A DNA stretch of 10,294 nucleotides from MED660 sp002691025 (GTDB lineage: Bacteria; Myxococcota_A; UBA9160; UBA4427), in the NCBI GenBank assembly GCA_002170485.2, contig NHDZ02000088.1, positions 1-10,294 of the forward strand, given 5' to 3'. Numbering within the stretch: position 1 is the stretch's first letter; every line of letters begins with the position of its first letter. The notes under the pieces were generated by a model. That model was not told the DNA's origin and made no database searches. It saw only the letters and a program-made list of their open reading frames with translations. Made by a program: the position numbers and the translations under genes. Shown piece by piece: positions 1 through 6,641 of the stretch.

Positions 1-1
1 C

Positions 2-76
2 CAGGGGGACCAACGAGAGACTCTTGTGAGCGCGCTGGAAGGACGAGGGTTTCGGGTCAAAGTGAGCGGTGGATAG
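2..76 (+). CDS. C-terminal end of an upstream gene (partial)
   Basis: An open frame enters from the window edge and ends at TAG 74-76 after 24 codons. The visible tail ends in ALEGRGFRVKVSGG. The pattern of a helix followed by G-[FY]-x-V resembles the end of an ACT-type regulatory domain, such as those closing some threonine ammonia-lyases, but 24 residues are too few to identify the family. The stop codon lies inside the start region of the next gene: the GTG at 69-71 is 3 nt before this TAG, an 8-nt overlap. This suggests both genes are in one transcript and that the downstream start is reached by translational coupling. Function not assigned. Confidence 0.45.
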   Translation, partial: QGDQRETLVSALEGRGFRVKVSGG

Positions 77-1769
77 ACACCGCCGAACCAGGGCCTTCGC
101 ACTCTGCTCAGTCGGGTTCTGGAGTGGCGCCGGCCTGCCCATCCTCATCGCAGCCGGACTCTTCCTGGCTGGACTGGGCCAACTCGACCTCTGGACCCCC
201 GATGAGCCGCGGTACGCGCAAGTCGCCGAAGAAATGCGGAGTTTCGAGAACGGGACCGAGGGCCTGGTCCTCCTGCACTTGAACGGCGAACCCTACACCC
301 AGAAACCACCTCTCTACTACTGGATGGCCGCCGCCATCGGCGCTCCTTTTGGGCACGTCGGCCACTGGCCAGCGCGTCTGCCGTCGGCTCTCAGCGCAAT
401 CGCCGTCATCGGTCTCGTCGCTCTCTTCGGACGCCGCTTGTATCAAAACCCGAGGGCAGGCTTTCTGGCGTCCATGGTCCTGCTGGGCGTCTTCCGTTTC
501 ACCCATCAAGCCCGACGCGCCCAGTTGGATCTGGTTCTCACGCTCTGCGAACTCGTCGCCCTTTTTGCATTCTGGTCCCTGGATCAGGACAAAGACCGAT
601 CGCCCAGGGCGACTCGACTCCTCCTCCTCGCTCTTCACGGTGCAGTGGCACTCGGGCTTCTGACCAAAGGCCCGGTGGCCGCCCTCCCCTATGCGGTGAT
701 CGTGATCTTCCTCCTGTGGGAGCGAAGGGCTTCCGACCTACGACGCTTCTTTCCCTGGTGGGGTCCGGTTCTTGCCATCGCACCCATCCTGATCTGGTTT
801 TCTGCCAGTGCCCTCCTGGCGCCGTCGGGCTACATCGAAGAAGCCGCCACCCGGAATCTCTGGACCCGCTTCTTCTCGGGTGTTCACCACCCCCGCCCCC
901 TCTACTATTTCCTGTATCAGCTCCCGTTGGACTTCATGCCCTGGACCCCCGTGGTCCTCGGGGCCATCGCCTCCATGTTCTGGACGCGATCCACCGAGAG
1001 CCCGCGCGGCCCTGGGAATGAGACGAGATCCTTTCTCCTGATCTGGTTGCTCACGACCCTGACCTTCTTCTCGATCTCCGCCGAGAAAAGAGGCCTCTAC
1101 ATGCTGCCCACCTTCCCCGCCCTGGCGCTGATCGCCGGAGGTTGGCTGGCTACCCAACTGAGCAGGCCGAGGCTGGCTTCGTGGCTGAGCCTTGGAGCCA
1201 CCGTGTTCTTCGCCCTACTGGGCGCGGCCGCACTCGGGATCGCGTCAAACGGCCTCCCCGAAACCATCCCCTTTCAAGAGGTTGCCCTCCCCGACGGGTT
1301 CCTGCTCGGAACCGCGGCCGTGTCCTTCTTGAGCGCCTTGAGTCTGCTCTGGTGGCACAGCTTCCGTCCCCATACTGCGAGCCAGATCGGCGTACTCCTG
1401 TTGGCTCCCATCGTGCTTGAATGCTTGATGCTCTTTTCCCTGTTCCCTTCCATCGATGAGGAGAAATCCTATCGACCGGTCGCGGAGTTCGTCGCCGAGT
1501 CCCGCCCCGACTCTTCCCCGCTCGGGGTCTATCGACGCCCTTCCATCACCGGCGCCATCGAGTACTACTCCGGTCGCAGGGTCGGCGCCGTCGAAACCGA
1601 AGCCGATCTTGCCGCCTTCTATCAGAACGGGGGTCGAACCCTCATCGCTCCCCTGCACGCCATTCCACACCTGCAGGAATCAACCGGGGGCCAAATCATC
1701 CGTCAATTCCGAGAGGGGCGAAGAGCCGTCGTCGTCATCGAACTTCAACATGCCCCAAAGGAAGGATGA
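69..1769 (+). CDS. ArnT-like integral membrane glycosyltransferase (GT39/GT83, PMT_2 type)
   Basis: This 566-residue polytopic protein has the marks of the ArnT/PMT family, which moves a sugar from a polyprenyl-phosphate donor to a lipid or protein acceptor on the periplasmic face of the inner membrane. After a first membrane segment (about 21-38) comes the first periplasmic loop with DEPRYA (45-50), where the acidic pair is expected to be catalytic. Further family motifs are QKPPLYYW (78-85), QARRAQLDLVLT (147-158), LTKGPVAALP (198-207), HHPRPLYY (273-280) and SAEKRGLYMLP (337-347), followed by more membrane segments and a soluble C-terminal part from about residue 460. GTG at 69 is the only reasonable start. 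No strong Shine-Dalgarno is visible, but the start overlaps the preceding stop by 8 nt. The donor and acceptor cannot be read from sequence: lipid A modification, protein glycosylation and other lipid-linked transfers all remain possible. Confidence 0.88.
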   Translation: MDRHRRTRAFALCSVGFWSGAGLPILIAAGLFLAGLGQLDLWTPDEPRYAQVAEEMRSFENGTEGLVLLHLNGEPYTQKPPLYYWMAAAIGAPFGHVGHWPARLPSALSAIAVIGLVALFGRRLYQNPRAGFLASMVLLGVFRFTHQARRAQLDLVLTLCELVALFAFWSLDQDKDRSPRATRLLLLALHGAVALGLLTKGPVAALPYAVIVIFLLWERRASDLRRFFPWWGPVLAIAPILIWFSASALLAPSGYIEEAATRNLWTRFFSGVHHPRPLYYFLYQLPLDFMPWTPVVLGAIASMFWTRSTESPRGPGNETRSFLLIWLLTTLTFFSISAEKRGLYMLPTFPALALIAGGWLATQLSRPRLASWLSLGATVFFALLGAAALGIASNGLPETIPFQEVALPDGFLLGTAAVSFLSALSLLWWHSFRPHTASQIGVLLLAPIVLECLMLFSLFPSIDEEKSYRPVAEFVAESRPDSSPLGVYRRPSITGAIEYYSGRRVGAVETEADLAAFYQNGGRTLIAPLHAIPHLQESTGGQIIRQFREGRRAVVVIELQHAPKEG

Positions 1770-1778
1770 AAGAATGCT

Positions 1779-1793
1779 CAGGGGCCACCCCTG
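1779..1793 (+). terminator. GC-rich hairpin 9 nt after the glycosyltransferase stop
   Basis: CAGGGG (1779-1784) and CCCCTG (1788-1793) form a perfect 6-bp GC-rich stem with a 3-nt loop (CCA). The position suggests a transcription end or an RNA 3'-end stabiliser. No T-tract follows, so it is not a classic intrinsic terminator. Confidence 0.35.
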
Positions 1794-1859
1794 CAGGTAG
1801 ACCTCAAACTCTCTGAGCGTCCCCTCAGCCATGCAGAGCCCCTCTCAAGGTCTGTTCAG

Positions 1860-1876
1860 AGCGAAGCTTATTCGCT
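1860..1876. other. Small hairpin in the gltA upstream region
   Basis: AGCGAA (1860-1865) and TTCGCT (1871-1876) form a perfect 6-bp stem with a 5-nt loop, followed by a moderately T-rich stretch (TTGATTTCCGTTTT, 1881-1894). It could be a second weak termination signal or a leader hairpin of the gltA transcript. There is no direct support for either role. Confidence 0.25.
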
Positions 1877-2065
1877 AGGCTTGATTTCCGTTTTGGGACA
1901 CATGATCCAAGTCCCACCAGGTAGCTCCGTCCGAGCGATGAGAGCTGCGGCGTCAAAGCGAATCCTGAGCGTCATCGCCCGGGAACCGCAAGCCAGGCAC
2001 AGCGTCCGTGGGGGGCGGTGACAGCCATCGAAGTGCAGAAGCACAGAAGTGAAACAGCGAAACAC

Positions 2066-2070
2066 GGAGG
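2066..2070 (+). promoter_or_regulatory. Shine-Dalgarno of gltA, fixes the start at 2079
   Basis: GGAGG lies 8 nt before the ATG at 2079. An in-frame GTG at 2049 would add ten residues (MKQRNTEGRA) but has no ribosome-binding site, and this GGAGG would then lie inside the coding region. The start at 2079 also gives a protein that matches the usual N-terminus and length of the family. Confidence 0.85.
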
Positions 2071-2078
2071 GACGAGCC

Positions 2079-3365
2079 ATGAGTGATACCGCAGAAATCC
2101 GACTCGGAGACAAGAACATCGAATGCCCGATCATCGTCGGCAGCGAAGGTGAACGCGCCATCGACGTCAGCCAACTCCGAAGTGAAACCGGGTTCATCAC
2201 TCTGGACCCCGGATACGCGAATACCGGCTCCTGCAAGAGCGGCATCACCTTCATCGACGGCGAAAAGGGCATTCTCCGCTACCGAGGGATCCCCATCGAG
2301 GACCTGGCCGAGAACTCCAACTTCCTCGAAGTCTCCTACCTCCTGATGTACGGGGAACTTCCCGACGCAGGTCAGCTCGAGTATTTCACCAACTCCATCA
2401 ACCGGCACACCATGCTGCACGAGGACTTCCGAAAGCTCTTCGGCTCCCTACCCAAGGATGCACACCCCATGGCGGTGTGCTCGGCCACAGTCGGAGCCCT
2501 CGCCACCTTCTACCCTGACTCACTTGACCCCCGGGACGAGCGCGAAGTAGAGGTCTCTGTTCACCGACTCATCGCCAAACTGCCTACCCTGGCCGCGTAT
2601 GCGTTCAAGCACTCGGTGGGTCAGCCCTTCATGTATCCGAACAACAATCTGGACTACGTGGGCAATTTCCTGCGCATGATGTTCGGGAACCCGTGTGAAG
2701 AATACGAACTGGATGAAACGGTTCGGAATGCCCTCGATCTGCTCTTCGTCCTCCATGCCGATCATGAGCAGAACTGCTCGACGTCTACCGCTCGATTGGT
2801 CGGTTCCTCCATGGTCAATCTCTTTGGAACCATTTCAGCTTCCATCAATGCACTCTGGGGTCCGCTTCATGGGGGCGCCAATCAGGCAGTCATCGAAATG
2901 CTCGCGGAAATCCGCGACGAGGGCATGACGGGTCGCGACTTTGTCGAGAGAGCCAAGAGCAAAGACGACACCTCACGGTTGATGGGCTTCGGCCACCGGG
3001 TCTACAAGAACTTCGATCCCCGGGCTCGGATCATCAAGAAGGCCTGCTTTGACGTCTTGAATCGACTCGGTGTCCACAGTCGACTGCTTGAAATCGCGGT
3101 TGAACTCGAGGAGATCGCCCTCAGCGACGACTACTTCATCGAGCGCAGCCTCTATCCGAATGTCGATTTCTATTCCGGCGTGATCTACAACGCCATCGGG
3201 ACGCCCTCGAACATGTTCACCGCCCTCTTTGCGATTGGTCGTCTTCCGGGATGGATCGCCCAGTGGATGGAACTCCACAGCGATCCGGACTTCAAGATCG
3301 GCCGACCCCGGCAGGTCTACGTGGGGGCCACCGAACGCCCGTGGGTGGAAGTCGGCAAGCGATAG
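2079..3365 (+). CDS. gltA: Citrate synthase, type II (hexameric, NADH-sensitive type)
   Basis: This cytoplasmic enzyme condenses acetyl-CoA and oxaloacetate to citrate, the entry step of the TCA cycle. From the ATG at 2079 it has 428 residues, against about 427 for the E. coli enzyme. The family signature is complete: LHADHEQN around 225-232 (His229), GPLHGGANQA with catalytic His264, GFGHRVYKNFDPRA (303-316), and NVDFYSG with catalytic Asp363. Residues that bind the inhibitor NADH in the E. coli enzyme have counterparts at the same positions as I recall them: Arg109, His110, Tyr145, Arg163, Lys167, Asn189 and Cys206. Allosteric inhibition by NADH is therefore likely; this rests on remembered numbering. 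The gene stands alone on its strand and converges with pgi across a 53-bp gap with no clear terminator hairpin. Confidence 0.97.
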   Translation: MSDTAEIRLGDKNIECPIIVGSEGERAIDVSQLRSETGFITLDPGYANTGSCKSGITFIDGEKGILRYRGIPIEDLAENSNFLEVSYLLMYGELPDAGQLEYFTNSINRHTMLHEDFRKLFGSLPKDAHPMAVCSATVGALATFYPDSLDPRDEREVEVSVHRLIAKLPTLAAYAFKHSVGQPFMYPNNNLDYVGNFLRMMFGNPCEEYELDETVRNALDLLFVLHADHEQNCSTSTARLVGSSMVNLFGTISASINALWGPLHGGANQAVIEMLAEIRDEGMTGRDFVERAKSKDDTSRLMGFGHRVYKNFDPRARIIKKACFDVLNRLGVHSRLLEIAVELEEIALSDDYFIERSLYPNVDFYSGVIYNAIGTPSNMFTALFAIGRLPGWIAQWMELHSDPDFKIGRPRQVYVGATERPWVEVGKR

Positions 3366-3418
3366 ACGGCGGCCCCGGGTCGAGCGGATCCGGCCTCGCA
3401 CGGCTCACGCGGTGAACG

Positions 3419-5107
3419 TCACTCTTCTTCGGGAGGAAGACTTCGCCGTTGGCCTCGATATCGCTGGATCAATTGATCCGTGGACCCGTCGTGGCCTGAT
3501 CCCGGGTCGAGAAGGCCATCCAGGTCCGGGAGGATCGATTCGGCCAGGGACTTGCCCAGCTCAACGCCCCACTGATCGAACGAGTTGATTCCCCAGATCG
3601 CCCCCTCCACAAAGACCCTGTGTTCATAGAGGGCGATCAACTGTCCCAACGCGGAGGGCGTCAGCCGCGGAGCCAGCAGGGTATTGCTAGGCCGATTTCC
3701 CGGAAAGGTGCGATGGGGAACAAGCCGCGAGTCCACACCCTGCGCCTCCAGCTCTTCCGCGGAGCGGCCGAAAGCAAGAGCGCGGGTCTGCGCCATGAAA
3801 TGGGCCATGAGAATGTCGTGATGCGACCCCAGCGGGTCATGGCTTTGCGAAAAACCGATGAAGTCACAGGGGACCCACTGCGTTCCCTGATGCAGCAGTT
3901 GAAAGAACGCGTGCTGGCCGTTGGTTCCGGTTTGACCGAACACCACAGGCCCCGTCGGATAATCCACCTCGCGACCTGCGTCATCGACACGCTTGCCGTT
4001 GCTCTCCATATCCAACTGTTGGAGATAGGCGGGGAATTGCGCCAGATCCTCTGAATAGGGAACGATGCAATGAGAGCCACATCCGAAAAAGGATGAATAC
4101 CAGACTCCCAGGAGGCCCAGCAACACCGGCATGTTTTCAGCCAGCGGGGCCGTGCGGAAATGCTCATCCATGGAATGAAAACCAGAGAGCATCTCACGAA
4201 ACGAGTCCTCGCCCACCCAAAGCATCAGCGAAAGACCCACCGCTGAAGTGAGCGAATAACGCCCACCCACCCAATCCCAGAAGCCGAAGACCTGGGCGCT
4301 GGGAATGCCAAAAGACGCCGCCTTTTCAAGCTGGGTCGATACGGCGACGAAGTGGTGACTGACCGCACTCTCGTCCTGGAGTCCTTCCACAAGCCAGGCA
4401 CGCGCCGACATGGCGTTCGCCATGGTCTCCTGGGTTGTGAAGGTCTTGGAGCACACAATGAACAGGGTCTCCTCCGGAGCCAGATCACGAAGGGCCCCCA
4501 TCAGATCCGCCCCATCGACATTGGCGACGAAGCGCACGTCCAGACCCGCATCGGCATAGGGGGCGAGGGCCTTCGCAGCCATACGCGGTCCGAGGTCGGA
4601 TCCGCCAATGCCGATATTGACGACGTGACGGATCCGCTTCCCGGTGGATCCCTTCCAGTCGCCCGACCGCACCCGGCGGGCGAAATCCGACATCCGGGAC
4701 AAAACGCTCTCTACATCCGCCGAAACGTCCTCGCCATCGATGGAAAAGGGGCGATCCGGTGTGGATCTCAAAGCCATGTGAGAAACCGCTCTCCGTTCAG
4801 AACGATTGATCCTCTCTCCACCGAAGAGAGCCTCCATGCGCTGCGGAAGCTGTCTTGCGTGGGCGAGATCAAGCAAGAGCGTAAGGGTTTCGCCATCGAT
4901 CCGGTTCTTCGAATAGTCGAGAAACCAGTCCCCGTGCTCCAATGAGAAGCGTTCGGCTCGGCCCGAATCCGCGTCAAAGAGCTCGCGCAGATGTCGTTGC
5001 TCCATTCGGTCCCGATGCGCCGACAAAGCACGCCACTCTGCACACTCCGAGGCCGGAGGCAGAACCGGCGGAAGGCCGGCGGTCGAATGTTGGGAACGGG
5101 AACTCAC
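3419..5107 (-). CDS. pgi: Glucose-6-phosphate isomerase
   Basis: This cytoplasmic enzyme interconverts glucose-6-phosphate and fructose-6-phosphate in glycolysis and gluconeogenesis. The 562-residue product aligns along its whole length with the E. coli-type long Pgi (about 549 residues). It carries NIGIGGSDLGP (164-174), the first family signature DWVGGRYSLTSAVGLS (278-293), ESNGK with catalytic Glu368, GTNGQHAFFQLLHQG with His399, the second signature GQLIALYEHRVFVEGAIW (488-505), and GVELGKSLA with Lys519. The start is GTG at 5107, preceded by GGAGG with a 7-nt spacer. It overlaps the TGA of the SIMPL gene as GTGA, which points to coupled translation. About 15 extra residues precede the part that aligns with E. 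coli. The C-terminus is acidic and ends in EEE. Nothing is missing. Confidence 0.97.
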   Translation of the reverse strand: MSSRSQHSTAGLPPVLPPASECAEWRALSAHRDRMEQRHLRELFDADSGRAERFSLEHGDWFLDYSKNRIDGETLTLLLDLAHARQLPQRMEALFGGERINRSERRAVSHMALRSTPDRPFSIDGEDVSADVESVLSRMSDFARRVRSGDWKGSTGKRIRHVVNIGIGGSDLGPRMAAKALAPYADAGLDVRFVANVDGADLMGALRDLAPEETLFIVCSKTFTTQETMANAMSARAWLVEGLQDESAVSHHFVAVSTQLEKAASFGIPSAQVFGFWDWVGGRYSLTSAVGLSLMLWVGEDSFREMLSGFHSMDEHFRTAPLAENMPVLLGLLGVWYSSFFGCGSHCIVPYSEDLAQFPAYLQQLDMESNGKRVDDAGREVDYPTGPVVFGQTGTNGQHAFFQLLHQGTQWVPCDFIGFSQSHDPLGSHHDILMAHFMAQTRALAFGRSAEELEAQGVDSRLVPHRTFPGNRPSNTLLAPRLTPSALGQLIALYEHRVFVEGAIWGINSFDQWGVELGKSLAESILPDLDGLLDPGSGHDGSTDQLIQRYRGQRRSLPPEEE

Positions 5108-5871
5108 GGCGCGACCTCCACCTCCACTGTCGCCGAAGCACGAATCTCGACTCCGCCCGGCAAGATGGAGGTGGGGGGCGACCCCGCAGCTCCAGCCGCC
5201 TTGAAGAGTTCTGAGCGTTGCCTCATCGGCTCCATCGGAGCTTGCCCTTCGTAAACGGAAATCACACGAACCACACGCAACCCAAGCGCGCTCGCCATGA
5301 TGTTGGCTCGTTCCTTTGCACTCTGGACGGCCTGCTCCAGAGCCTGTTTCCGATAGGCGGATTCATCGCTCAAAACGAACTGCACTTGACCGACCTCACT
5401 GGCTCCGCTCTCACTGGCACGATCAATGATCCGACCCGCCGCGTGCACATCATTCAGTGAAATCCTCAATCGATTGCGAACCACATAGCCATCGAGCTTC
5501 TGCCCTGCACCCTGAACATAGGTGTAGTTGGGGGCGAGCGAGTAGCCACTGCTCTCGATCAAAGCGGAAGCCCCCAGCGCTTTGCGTAGGGCCGACTCCA
5601 CGCTCTGACTCTTCTTGGCATTCTCCGCCACAGCCGGCCCGGCCTCGGGCGCCTGGCTCACCACAGCCAGATCAATCTGCACGCGATCGGCTTCCGCCAC
5701 CACCTGACCGGCGCCGCTGGCCCGGATCACCGCCGGTGGACTCTGGGTTTGGGCCGAGTCCGCCATGCACTGGGTCGAAAGAAAGCCAAGCACGAGGAGC
5801 CCCAGCACACTGAGGCCCAGTCCCCGTCTTTGAAGTCCGGCCGATCGTTTGACGCCCATGATTTTCTTCAT
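5104..5871 (-). CDS. SIMPL/DUF541 domain exported protein (YggE-like)
   Basis: This 255-residue protein has a basic N-terminus, a hydrophobic segment at about 18-33 and a likely signal peptidase I site after CMA (35-37), so it should be periplasmic or envelope-bound. A Cys at 35 follows LSTQ, but Gln at -1 makes lipidation unlikely. The rest is one SIMPL domain: IRASGAGQVVAEADRVQIDL near 49-68, YVVRNRLRISLND near 129-141, the RIIDRASESGASEV segment (147-160), and QALEQAVQSAKERANIMASALG (176-197), a typical helical region. Family members such as E. coli YggE are linked to oxidative-stress tolerance and others to signalling, but no biochemical activity is established. ATG 5871 is used here; ATG 5859 is an alternative, and neither has a strong Shine-Dalgarno. 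It lies 91 bp after the TssJ-like gene on the same strand and overlaps pgi by 4 nt. Confidence 0.88.
   Translation of the reverse strand: MKKIMGVKRSAGLQRRGLGLSVLGLLVLGFLSTQCMADSAQTQSPPAVIRASGAGQVVAEADRVQIDLAVVSQAPEAGPAVAENAKKSQSVESALRKALGASALIESSGYSLAPNYTYVQGAGQKLDGYVVRNRLRISLNDVHAAGRIIDRASESGASEVGQVQFVLSDESAYRKQALEQAVQSAKERANIMASALGLRVVRVISVYEGQAPMEPMRQRSELFKAAGAAGSPPTSILPGGVEIRASATVEVEVAP
5115..5119 (-). promoter_or_regulatory. Shine-Dalgarno of pgi, inside the SIMPL gene
   Basis: On the minus strand GGAGG lies 7 nt before the pgi GTG at 5107. It sits in the last codons of the upstream gene, in a GTGGAGGTGGAGG stretch that also encodes the VEVEV tail of the SIMPL protein. It supports the GTG start and coupling through the GTGA overlap. 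Confidence 0.75.
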
Positions 5872-5962
5872 GACCTGCAGCGTACAGCACCCAAGGATCT
5901 ACGAAAGCGATGGATGCAAACCACCCGTTGGAGGCCGCCCGGCGCCCCCCCTGAAAGCCCTC

Positions 5963-6481
5963 TCAGCTGTCGCCAATTCGACGTTCCAGGAGCTTCAACC
6001 GAGGCTTCATGAATCCGCATCGAGCCGGCACCACCACCCTGCGCTCCGAGAGCCCAGACTCCTGCCCCTCGACTCCGGGCTCACGGTCGTAGTCGGCCAG
6101 GATACCCACCGCGCGAGTAGCCGCGGGGAAGACCTGCTCCCAGTCCATCTTTTCGGCCGGTTCCACCGTGATCGGGACAGGCGGTTCCAGGACACCCGAT
6201 GGCCTGTGGCCCGAAAACAATTCGGACACGGGCGCATTCAAGAACCCCGAGTCATCCGCAAGGGGGTAGATGAGAAGAGTCAGCGAATTCGCTTTTCCAC
6301 CGTAGAAATTGAGATTCTCACTGGCTTCCACGCCGATGCAGACCCGTCGAACCTGCTCACGAACCGCACAGCCAGATTCCACGACCCCGAGAAACAAAAG
6401 CACGAACCCCATCGCTCCCACACGCCAGCGTCCTGACTGGAATCGACACAGGCCGAAGACTGGCCTTCCCTTGTCACTCAC
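5963..6481 (-). CDS. TssJ/VasD-like type VI secretion lipoprotein (orphan)
   Basis: From GTG 6481 the product has 172 residues. A basic N-terminal region, a hydrophobic stretch and VVESGC (33-38) form a lipoprotein-type signal with Cys38 as acceptor. Glu at -3 is unusual for a lipobox. The mature part matches the TssJ pattern: LNFYGGKANSLTLLIYPL (57-74), a DSGFLNAPVSELF segment (77-89), ITVEPAEK (104-111) and AVGILADYD (124-132). In T6SS, TssJ is the outer-membrane lipoprotein that binds periplasmic TssM in the membrane complex. No TssM, TssL or sheath gene is in this window, so the role is open. An in-frame GTG at 6508 would add nine residues, but GGAG at 6494-6491 sits 9 nt before GTG 6481 and favours the shorter form. 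The C-terminus runs about 35 residues past the domain and is basic. Confidence 0.7.
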   Translation of the reverse strand: MSDKGRPVFGLCRFQSGRWRVGAMGFVLLFLGVVESGCAVREQVRRVCIGVEASENLNFYGGKANSLTLLIYPLADDSGFLNAPVSELFSGHRPSGVLEPPVPITVEPAEKMDWEQVFPAATRAVGILADYDREPGVEGQESGLSERRVVVPARCGFMKPRLKLLERRIGDS

Positions 6482-6641
6482 CCTGCAATACTCCTTGAAC
6501 GAAACCACGTTGGATGAGCGCCCCCCCCGGCCTTCACCCCGATCCCAACCCCGCGGAGTCTAGCCCAGTTGTCCTGATTGCCCCGGCCAGACTGGAGTTT
6601 GAAGCTCGCCACAGATCGTTCGGGATCGCTAGAGTACCGGG
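6482..6641. promoter_or_regulatory. Divergent promoter region between the TssJ-like and VWA-OmpA genes
   Basis: This 160-bp gap must hold start signals for both back-to-back lipoprotein genes unless one is read from farther away. It contains a run of eight C residues at 6521-6528. I could not place a convincing -35/-10 pair on either strand. Confidence 0.4.
6491..6495 (-). promoter_or_regulatory. Shine-Dalgarno that picks the TssJ-like gene start
   Basis: On the minus strand AGGAG ends 9 nt before GTG 6481. If translation began at the upstream GTG 6508, this purine run would be coding sequence and the upstream GTG would have no ribosome-binding site of its own. Confidence 0.55.

Larger units (their letters stand above)
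1770..2078. other. Intergenic gap with several small inverted repeats
   Basis: This 309-bp gap separates the glycosyltransferase from gltA. It holds a 6-bp GC hairpin right after the first gene (1779-1793), an AGACCT/AGGTCT pair (1799-1804 and 1848-1853) enclosing CTGAG/CTCAG (1813-1817 and 1824-1828), an AGCGAA/TTCGCT hairpin (1860-1876), and a wider GCGATGA/TCATCGC pair (1935-1941 and 1972-1978). The gltA promoter must lie here or upstream, but I found no convincing -35/-10 pair. A minus-strand open frame (1868-2044) covers part of it and is treated as a finding, not a gene. Confidence 0.5.

Noticed and set aside
108..638. 176-codon minus-strand frame inside the glycosyltransferase gene
   Set aside because: Antisense to well-conserved family motifs, with a charged low-complexity translation and no domain; a shadow frame.
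1766..1816. Short frame MKECSGATPAGRPQTL beginning at ATGA overlapping the glycosyltransferase stop
   Set aside because: Only 16 codons, it spans a hairpin, has no family signal and is expected by chance.
1881..1906. TTGATT...CATGAT as a gltA promoter
   Set aside because: The spacer is only 14 bp and the -10 element matches poorly.
3366..3418. Terminator between gltA and pgi
   Set aside because: Only 4-bp inverted matches (GGCC, CCGG) and a CGGATCCG palindrome are present, with no stable stem and no T-tract.
4352..4945. 197-codon plus-strand frame inside pgi
   Set aside because: Antisense to the conserved core of Pgi, no recognisable domain, no ribosome-binding site considered convincing.
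5104..5871. SIMPL protein as a lipoprotein (Cys35)
   Set aside because: The sequence before Cys is LSTQ; Gln at -1 does not fit a lipobox, and a CMA signal peptidase I site is available two residues later.
5849..6436. 195-codon plus-strand frame over the TssJ-like gene
   Set aside because: The His/Arg/Pro-rich translation has no family resemblance, while the opposite strand gives a lipoprotein signal plus TssJ motifs and a good Shine-Dalgarno.
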